From Isoetes taiwanensis (lineage: Eukaryota; Streptophyta; Lycopodiopsida; Isoetales; Isoetaceae): a stretch of DNA of 64,000 nucleotides. The notes under the pieces are model-generated. The model had not been told where the DNA came from. It saw only the letters and a list, made by a program, of their open reading frames with translations, and ran no database searches. Of the stretch, positions 55,640-64,000 are shown in pieces. The stretch's first letter is position 1. Each line of letters starts with the position of its first letter. The stretch is from the NCBI GenBank assembly GCA_021234155.1, contig JAJEKV010000025.1, positions 14,880,867 to 14,944,866 of the forward strand. The letters run 5' to 3'. A program made the translations under genes and the position numbers.

Positions 55640-58600
55640 CATTTATATATATTTAGACTTATGGCGAAACTTTTTAGAATTAAGGAGTACTAAAACTTTC
55701 ACTTTGCTATTTTTTTCTAATTAAAACTAAAATATAAATTCTATAACTTTAGATATATTTACAATTACAAATAATAATCAACAATCCCGAGGACCATACA
55801 ATAATATTAAAAGCTTTTAGCGACTCACAACATAGCTTATAGAATCCATAGTCGAACTACATTTCTATTTTAATGGCGTCTTCTAGATATGATGCTCAAA
55901 TTGCACTTGTCTCTAACCCTTAAGGGAGAAGATATTATGCAACCAACTTGCTTGGAGCATCTAGGGGATCATTAGCCCATCTTATAATTCCTTTTTAGAT
56001 ACATATATATGAAGGTATATGTATTAGAAATTCATAGTCGAGAAAATCTACTAACACTAATGATCTTTGGTGAAGTAGGGATGTGTAAAATCTATAATAA
56101 AATTCATTTTATTTGGCTGTAATGATTTAATATATAATTATTGTAATACAAAGAAGGCTAATCCTTCTTTCTTTAAGGAGAAGGGGAAATGGTTGGCTAA
56201 TCTTAAAAAATAATGAATTACTTGTTTTTAACTATGACCATTTTATTTTTTTTTTTTTCAAAATCCCCCTTCATAAAATTGACACTTAAAAATCATCTTG
56301 ACCCCCTAAAAAATTGCCATTTGGCTATTAATAGCCACTGTCTCTGCAGCTGGAGGTATGCATCTAGGATCTATCAAATCACAGTTTATTCATCCCTTTT
56401 AATCATGGCTCCATTAGTTTTACTTATTTTATGTAAGGTCACAAACGCTACTTGACATCGAGGATATGACATAATAACAAGCTGACATAGCAAAGCAAAG
56501 GTTCTTTGATTCGATGATTTTCTTGCCAATAGAAAACAAGAAGTTTTTGCTTGTAGAATGTCTATTTATTTGTAGAATGTAGACAAAGGGCATGCAACAT
56601 TTCTTACTTGATTCATTTTGTACTATGAATAAAATGCAAATACTATCATTTCATAATTTCTCTTATTGATGGGAGGCTAATATGTACTTGCGATCATATA
56701 CACTTGGCTCAATTTTTTTCTTTTCGCCGCTTTTAACTATGGTCCCCGGAAGCATGATTACTTAAATTAGTCGTCTTTTCTTTTTCAGCACACCACGGTG
56801 GAAAGGGTTCAAATTATCTTGAAGTAGAAGTGGATATCACGATGTGTGCGAAGTTGACTTCTTGTCTCCCAAATTGTTATTGTCATGTGCAGTGTGGAGA
56901 AGATGAATTAGTTATGGAACATGAAGACATATTGGGTGTCCTATATTTTAACATCGACTTAGCAAATATCTTACATGTTCTAATATAATACCACCTAATT
57001 ATCTTCACTCTACCCGCAAAATTAAAGGTCCTTTAAGCATGTATTAAAACCAATGCGACAATTGATGTTTCTCATCTGGTCTAATGCCACTAATTGATGT
57101 GGTCGCCGGGTCCCCCTAATGCCATTGAATGTTTGTTCCATGAATCATCTAATAAATCATTGTCTGATCCTTTTTATTACTTTCAATATCACCGGACTTA
57201 ACAACCTTGCCCTATCAATCTTCATGAACAACTCCAATCCTTCCATGATTCAGTCAATATGCAACTGTTAATACAACATAATTTTCATCTTATCTATAAA
57301 TTTGAGATGGCTTATACATCAACTCTCACATTCATCAGCATTTATCATTTGGGGTGTATTATTGTTTAGGGTGTCTCACAATTTTTGTGACCATTAAGAT
57401 GTTGTATCATAGAATATTCCATGGCACTCCTAAATCAAGATGGGGTCAAACAGCCCAAGTTGACCGATTTGCAAGGAGAAGCATTTAAAAGCATAAATCT
57501 AATGGTTATCATTCTCACATCAAGCATTACAACATAGTAAGTCTTTGAACTTCTCCGCGACAAACCATTCTTTGCTTCTATTTCTTGAGGAGGAATTGAA
57601 CCTTAAAAGCCGAGAACAAAAAGAATTATATGGACAATAGGCCCTAAACAAACACATAGAAATAGAAGAACGGTCATTGCCGAACGCAAATCCCACCCTT
57701 CTCCCTTTGCTTTCGTGACAAATGCTTGAATTTAACAAGGTTAGGCCCTAACAAGATTTACTATTACGTGAAAACCTCATTTCTTACTCAAACAACTGAG
57801 AGCAGTATGTAGACTTCTCAAGGGGTACAAAACCAACAAAGAGATTTGGGAACTATTAAAGACCCACTATCCATGTCTCAATAAAGGCTCCAATCGTTTA
57901 TGGTTCAATGGAGGTTAATTAATGGATCCTTGACTAACGTTTAGATGTCCACATAGTGCATGTATAGATGTAGATGCATGTATAGGTGTTTTTATTCAAG
58001 GCTTCTCATGTTTTCTTTGGCCTTTATTGACCATAATTGATGTAGATCATGGGGCACTATACACCCTTTGTACATTGGGGCAGAAATCCTAAGCCAAGTT
58101 GGTGATTATGGAAGCTTACAGTTCTATTAAAATATAAAATAGTATACGACATACTTAAATAGGAAAACTAAATGCATTATTAGATAAATGATCCTCGAGT
58201 TCTTTGGATTATGTTCTTCATGATGGGAATCTGATGAGGCTTATGAACATATGCTCTATAGTTTTTAGATTACCAAAATATTTTCTATTTGTGTGTAAGC
58301 CCGAAATTGTTTTGTTTAATATTTGGTTAAAAGTGATTTAATGCGACATAACTAGCAATTGTTAAACCCAAGAACTAAACATGCTTTTACGAGTTTGTTC
58401 ATACTTTAGCGGTAGTATTTATTCTTTCTATAACATTCTATTGCATCCATAACATATATAGTCATAATCTTGATCCACTTGCCCAACAATGCGACATCGG
58501 CCAAACACCATTCTAGTTTTTGTTTTAAACGGTAACCACCTTGGTGGTGCTATCGTAGACTACCAATCAACCACAAATCAACCGTTTAAAACATAACTTC

Positions 58601-58700
58601 ATCAAACAATAGTTCATTTCAAACACTAGTAGTTCATTCAAACACTGGATTGAAGAAGTAGCTCCTTTAGGTACTGGATTACGACATTGGCTCAGCAGAG
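55640..58700. other. AT-rich intergenic region
   Basis: Mostly without coding signal; poly-T run at about 56250. One segment at about 56788-56950, after a TTTTTCAG acceptor, reads HHGGKGSNYLEVEVDITM in an open frame, which faintly recalls the NYLEVDVDI block of plant EDR2/DUF1336 proteins; too short to call. Minus ORF 57520-57738 is unremarkable. Confidence 0.35.
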
Positions 58701-58707
58701 CAGTAGT

Positions 58708-58985
58708 TTTGGAAATTTCCCGCGACAAAGTAAATAATTTTTGTTACCAATTCAAATTAAATCTGAATGGGGTGAAAGAAAGGAGAACATTTTATCCTTC
58801 CTCCGTTCGATTTCTAAAAGCATTCACTTGTGGGAACTTTCTGCTATATCTTTTGGATAAGGTAATACTAGGAGTTATAGCTATCTTTTGCACTTCAAAC
58901 TCAAGGTGAAGACATAATGATATCTACTTTAAAGCCATGAAATTAAAGACCTTCAATGGTTTTATTACGCTTTCGAAACATGGAG
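58708..58985 (-). pseudogene. NAXE-PNPOx fragment F (intron before exon N3)
   Basis: Matches 23420-23700 (and 4765-5045): AAATTTCC.CGACAAAGTAAA, AGGAGAACATTTT.ATCCTTCC, CTTTAAAGCCATGA. It stops where exon N3 would begin (after GAAACATGGA). Only intron sequence is retained. Confidence 0.7.
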
Positions 58986-59369
58986 CGTTGCCCTTAGTTG
59001 AGAGCTTAGAGTGAGGAACGTTGCCCTTAGTTGAGGCTTGACCACATACAGAGGCAGTAGTTTTATCTGGAAGAAACTATTGGGCTGCCTCAAATTTTTG
59101 ATTTCTTGATGCTTGCTTCAATTCTTCCTTATTTTACGCCATAGCTCGGGTAGCTATCAGAACACACTTTCGGACCAAAAAGAGTTTTAAAAGGAGAATT
59201 CCAACCCTCCCTCCCATGAATTTTGCTATAATTCCCTTTCGAGGAGCTCTAAAATAATAAGATAGAATAGAATGAGTGGAGTGAATTGAATTGAATTGAT
59301 TTGGTTTTATCGTCCGCGCATAGACTAGGTGGTCTATAGGACCCAAACAAAATAATAAAAGCAAGCGTG

Positions 59370-60830
59370 TGCACTGAGATTAAAAAACCCTCATCTGGAG
59401 GTTTTAGAAACAGGAGTAGCAAGGGATCTTGAGGAACTATATACAATGATATGACAACGACACATTCTTTGGTGTGTCTCAATACATCGTCAGATGGTTC
59501 GGCTGAGAATGCAGCATCCATGATGTCGAATAAAGATCTAAGGCCTTGACATTGTATCCAACGGTACATGCTTTGTGGTTTGGCCGAGGATCAAGTCATC
59601 ATATCTAACCGAATATGAGATATTCCGAACAATGCTTGCCGAGTGTAGCTTTCATCTTCAATGTCACCTTGTTGCCAAGCGGAGGGCACAATCTATCCTT
59701 ACATTGCCTCAGAGCCCCATCTGCCTATCTCAGTGCATGAAGTGATGTGCACGATGCGAATGGAAGCTATCAATCTAGCTTTTAAGGAGTTGTAAATATA
59801 TATTTGAAGAGCACATATGAAATATTTATTTGAAGAGAAGGAGAAGAGGATGAGGAGGGGAGGCGCCACACCAATATAGCTCCCACAAGCTCGAACATGA
59901 GGCTCAAAAATAGTGGGAATTGTAGGAAGAGGGAAGGGAATATAGTTCTATAGGCCATGCCCTTCACCTTAAATGTATGCCCCCATGGGGACTCGAACAT
60001 GAGGTGGTAAATGATAAGAGAAAGTTGTAAGTGTTTATTTGAGGAGAAGAGGAGAAGAAAAAATTTGGCTCAGCTATTTCATGTCGTTTTCACATCGGTA
60101 TAAGTTCCAGATAGATTAAATTGTGAGAGGTGTAGACATAATTTGGCCCCGGGAGGAGGGAAGAGGAGGAGGTGAGGAGGGAGAAAAAGCAAAGGTCTTG
60201 AGGGCATGCGGTTATATGACATTGGTCAGATTTTCTCCCAGCAAGGTGGGGACCGAGAGTGTCCCCAATTGTCACCGTCATCTATATTTGCTAGGTTAAA
60301 AACCCTCATCTGGAGGGGTTTTGAGGAAAACAGCGATGTGAGGGATCTTTGAGAGGGCTACAATGATATATGACAATGACACATTGCTTGGTATTGTCTC
60401 AATGCATCGTTCGAGGATTATAGGCGAGTCTGAAAGACATCCATGATGTCAGATAAAGATCCTGAAACCGACATTGCAATTATCAATTTCTTGGATTCCG
60501 CCGGGGATCAAGTCATCGCAGGAGGATAAGGAGACGCCACAAAAAGCGGGTTTTCGTCGAGGTGTAGAAGAGGGATAGGTCATCAAGGACCGAACAGGTG
60601 AAGTAAATATTAAGGCATTATTGAAGAAGTCAGGTCGGGCTCGAATAAATTGTTTTTTATAAGTCCACACGGAGACCAATGCGGCCTGGGACCCAATACA
60701 AAAGCGTGATCCACATTCTTGCTGGTTAAAAAACCTTAGCCGAAGGGTTTCGAGAAGCAAGTGGCGACAATAAAGGCTAACGACAACGATCAAATGGTTG
60801 GCTGAGGGGTATGCTCGAACCCTCAAGTCG
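59370..60830. repeat. Repeat with AAAACCCTCATCTGGAGG head, up to three copies, interleaved with R0
   Basis: Copies start at about 59388, 60298 and (weaker) 60726. Each contains a GGATCTTGAGG/GGATCTTTGAG, ATATGACAA.GACACATT..TTGGT, CATCCATGATGTC segment. R0-like sequence (59800-60260) lies between the first two. Minus ORFs here are repeat-derived. Confidence 0.6.
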
Positions 60831-61189
60831 GTACTTCTGAATGTATGATGGAATTAGGCATATACCCAGTAGTTACCCGATTATCGTAATGGCATGACTC
60901 ATCGAGGTCTAATCAGGCATAGTGTCCAGAATCGATCATATGCGAGGCTGACTGCAGAAGTCGATACTCATCCTCAAACGACTCTTATCGGCGGTAGCGA
61001 CAAACCCTATCCTGCGGTGGCTCCCAATCCATCGACATGTCTCAATTAGGAGATAATTGCGACACCTAATCTTGAATGGAAGCCCGATATGCTGCCTTTT
61101 CATGGGAAGATGTGAAAGGCGATAGGTATGGCTGGTAATTCCAGCTCTAATGTGGGATTATGTGATGCTGTAATGTCTTTGTTGAAGGC

Positions 61190-62040
61190 TCTCGGGGCCT
61201 AAAATCTAAACTTCTTTGGAGAGAAGAGGGAGAAAGAGGGAAGAGGGGAAGGGGAAGAGGGAAGGGGAAGGAAGGAGAAGGAGAAGTTGGCCCTCGGTAT
61301 TTCATGTGGTTTTTCATGGGTATAAGTTCTCAAATAGATTAAGCGGCGGAGGGGTGGCGTGAGTTATTCCGGGGAGGAGGAGGAGGAATTCAAAGAGGAG
61401 AAAAACAAGGTCTTTGAGAACATCACGGTTATATGACAGTAGTCCATTTTCTCCCAACAAGGTGGGGATTCAGTATACCTCTAGATGGGTTATTGATCAT
61501 ATCCCCTTACGACTACCCTAGAAGAGGAGGATAGGAGACACCTTACATTATATGTCCCCCGCGAGGTCTTAGACATGAGGTCCACCACAATTGAGTTACA
61601 CGTTGGCGAAATAATGCATAAAGAGACAAAGTACACAAAAAATGCTTTGACATAACCACCTTGTCGATGGAAATGAGAAAAAATAAAACAAAAAGCGACA
61701 TAGTCTTTGATCCACATCCACGAATATCTCTATACCCGCGGAGTAATACCACCTCCTCCTTCGAGGAGAATGCAACAAGGAAAGAAAGAGACATTAAAAG
61801 AGAAAGAGAACAAAGAAGAGGAAGCCATACCACATTGGCGGTGTCAGATTGGACATATGATAACAGAACACACCACATCAACATTGTTTTGATGGGTGGA
61901 AAACCTTATATTGAATGCGGAGCAGGATATCTTGAATTGTTAAGATGAAACATAAGCTTGCACGCATACATATTGGGAAAAAGTCCAGAAAGTTCATGAG
62001 CTCATAATATATAAAGATACAATTGTTGAAATCACAACTA
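61190..62040. repeat. Dispersed repeat R0, copy at 61-62 kb
   Basis: Corresponds to 15330-16184: GAGGGAAGGGGAAGG purine tract, CCCAACAAGGTGGGGATTC, AGAAGAGGAGGATAGGAGACACC, GACATATGATAACAGAACACACC. Many small indels relative to the 15-kb copy. Overlapping ORFs at 61490-61948 on both strands are spurious. Confidence 0.7.
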
Positions 62041-62640
62041 TCTGCTTGCTTTGTATAATAGCAAAGGTGCAAGAGACTTGTGATGGGGTTCAACCAAATG
62101 CGAGAACCCATTCACGGCCGAGATAAGTTTATTTATTTGACGCAATGGAAGCTGACCTGAGGGATTTAACCTAAAGCAGCTTGAGTTGAGAGATAATTTT
62201 TTTCCCATGTTTGCTATAGCCATAATCACAAAGCGAAGAAAGGTTTACGGCAAGCTCAATGATAGAAAGCAAGTTTTTTTGACCCGAGTAGCTAAACCAA
62301 ATTGTAATTCACGCTCTTTATATGGCTATAAACCAACTTTTGCCTGAAAATGGTTTCATCATTCCATATGGATTTAAAGGCCTTATAAACATTAAGCGGG
62401 TTATCATGATAAACAATTCATAGCTTCGTTTATCATAGTGCAATATGGATTATGCTTCATTATTGACTTAAAATCAACGGCTGGGATATATAATCTCTAC
62501 GGACCTATTGCTAAAGGTCATTTTGACATTATTGCCCTTTTGCCCACATTGCGCAAAGACAAGGTCATGACATCGAGACAAGGTCATGCATCGATTTAGG
62601 TGTTGATCACAGTTGCTTATATTTTCTAGCAGTTTAAAAT
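62041..62640. repeat. Dispersed repeat R1, copy 3 (no hAT insertion)
   Basis: Matches 11832-12440, with CCCATTCACGGCCGAGATAAG at the hAT target position, so unoccupied. Directly followed by PNPOx 3' sequence as in fragment E. Confidence 0.7.
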
Positions 62641-63610
62641 TGCTTGATAATTTTTTGCATGCCAATTTATACATGTTCTATTATTCTATTCTATTATCTG
62701 AGATTCTGATAGCAGACTCCGAAAGATATGGCACAAGCTCAAAAAGGAAGTTATGCTAGATACCAAGCTTATCCCACTTCCCTCGGAATATACCAATGTA
62801 AGCGATTGAAAAATATGACACTATTTTTTAGAAGTACGTATTCCATCTCAACAAGCATGCTTTCAATTAGCTGGGTAACCATTCCATTTCCATGAAAAGT
62901 CCCATTGGTTTGATCTTTTGAACATCAGCCTACAAATGAAATGGAATCATTTAGTGATGAGTATAGTTCCAAGTGCTAAAACTCAAAGGAAAAGCATATT
63001 TGCCACTAAAACACACATCATCGCATTAGCGACTCTAATCTAAACCTACCCAATATTACGGCTTTGGAATTACCGCGATCCACCGCAATAGAAATGAAGC
63101 CTCGGCATGCCTGGAATGAGCAGGTAACAAAACATGTATGATGATTGGTCGAGAATGCAAAACCATTGGCATATTTTGACATAGAGATCGCATAAGTCCC
63201 CGATCGAACATCACGGTCAGCTAATTCTGAGAACTCGCACAATATCAGTGGATATATCGATTTTCACTAGTTGCAATTCCTGAGAAATTTGTTCCTCATT
63301 TTGCACTTCTATTAGAGATTATTGGCCAAAACCGCCATAACCGTCATAAATAAAACACCGGCTACAAAAGATAAAAACAACATCATAATGAGTGAAGTTC
63401 ATATCGTAAAGCTCAGTGACGTCATAAAAAAGCACCGGTACACGTAGTGACTAAAGCTCAATTTGACTTTCTATCAGGCTGACTTTGAATATTGAATAGA
63501 CTCCTCGAGAAACCTTTGCCCACAGACCAGCTAATGCGCACACCGCAAAATAAATAAACCGCCAATTCAAAGGTACATCACCCGGAGACTTGAAACTACA
63601 AGTGAAGTTT
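62641..63610 (-). pseudogene. NAXE-PNPOx fragment G (PNPOx 3' half, heavily garbled)
   Basis: Colinear with 2454-3440 of copy A: last exon region about 62850-62930, GRFRLES exon about 63035-63085, the YADL/MSKYANG exon about 63165-63240, and RPIESQIGAL-like region about 63440-63540. Exons are broken by many 1-5 bp indels, most at CAG/CTG positions of copy A. It ends where R0-like sequence begins at about 63615. Non-functional. Confidence 0.75.
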
Positions 63611-63614
63611 TTGG

Positions 63615-64000
63615 CCCCTTAGGGGCCTTAGGAACCAATTTATTTGAGGAGGAGGAAGAGGAGGAGGAATTCAAAGAGGAGAAAAACAAGGTCGCGGGGG
63701 CATCTTGGTTATATGACATTGGTCCCATTTTCTCCAACAGGTGGATTGAGGTGTCCCAATTGTCCTGCGTCGGAGTTGTGATCATGTCCCTGCGAATACC
63801 CTAGAAGAGGAGGATAGGTACCTTACATTATATGTCCCGAGACTGCTTGAACATGGTCCACAATTGAGTTACGTTGTAAAATAATGCATAAGCGAATAGA
63901 GAATGCATAAAAAGCCACTTTGGCCATAACCACCTTGCTCGATGGAAATGAGAAAAAAATAAAAAACAAAAAGCGACATGATATTTGATCCACATCCATA
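63615..64000. repeat. Dispersed repeat R0, partial copy at window edge
   Basis: GAGGAGGAGGAAGAGGAGGAGG tract followed by TATATGACATTGGTCCCATTTTCTCC and AGAAGAGGAGGATAGG, as at 15460-15640 and 61375-61530. Cut by the window end. Confidence 0.65.

Noticed and set aside
56788..56950. EDR2/DUF1336-like exon (SNYLEVEVDI)
   Set aside because: The similarity is about ten residues only, and the sequence afterward does not follow the family; kept only as a remark.

Overview
The window looks like a repeat-rich stretch of a plant (streptophyte) nuclear genome. Reasons: AT-rich DNA with GT-AG introns; fragments of a plant-type gene that fuses an NAD(P)HX-epimerase (NAXE) domain to pyridoxamine-phosphate oxidase (PNPOx, the Arabidopsis PDX3/PPOX1 arrangement); a broken TOPLESS-type WD40 gene; Ty3/gypsy elements, one with a chromodomain; an L1-like LINE; and several non-autonomous DNA transposons. 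I cannot name the species or clade. There is no sign of a bacterial, organellar or viral genome, and no CRISPR array, rRNA or tRNA was recognised.

Layout. 1-2453: 3' part of a LINE whose reverse transcriptase has lost its catalytic box. 2454-7895: a minus-strand NAXE-PNPOx pseudogene (copy A) placed head to head with an intact plus-strand protein-kinase ORF, then a short hAT-like MITE. 8590-10880: 3' end of a chromodomain Ty3 element. 11830-14112: more fragments of the same gene. 14113-14841: a second LINE 3' end. 14845-18690: dispersed repeats, including a 1,066-bp hAT-like element with an 8-bp target duplication. 18690-24276: an array of partial NAXE-PNPOx units (B, D, C). Unit C is followed by a second copy of the kinase gene, 18,666 bp from the first. 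26289-28038: a 1,075-bp-period tandem duplication. 28344-40042: a complete but decayed Ty3/gypsy LTR retrotransposon with 1.6-kb LTRs, a PBS, a polypurine tract and a 5-bp target duplication. 41580-42180: TOPLESS-like pseudogene. 47640-49690: local tandem repeats. 52766-55630: Mutator-like candidate with long inverted ends. 58708-64000: degraded copies of blocks seen earlier.

How the parts relate. The ancestral unit seems to have been repeat R0 - repeat R1 - [PNPOx 3' end ... NAXE 5' end, minus strand] - short shared promoter region - kinase (plus strand). It has been duplicated at least six times with internal deletions. The only ORF that looks like a complete protein is the kinase, in copy 1. 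The copy-2 kinase ORF has the same length, but two pairs of compensating indels scramble the glycine loop and the DFG/activation segment.

Most notable signal. When duplicated sequences are compared (LTR against LTR, 2.7-3.4 kb against 62.8-63.6 kb, kinase copy 1 against copy 2), a conspicuous share of the differences falls on CAG/CTG trinucleotides. One copy has CAG or CTG; the other has a short CG-rich garble with small indels. CAG/CTG are plant CHG-methylation sites, so I infer either systematic base-calling error at methylated CHG cytosines or an unusual CHG-directed mutational process. If it is an artefact, some of the frameshifts described below may not be real.
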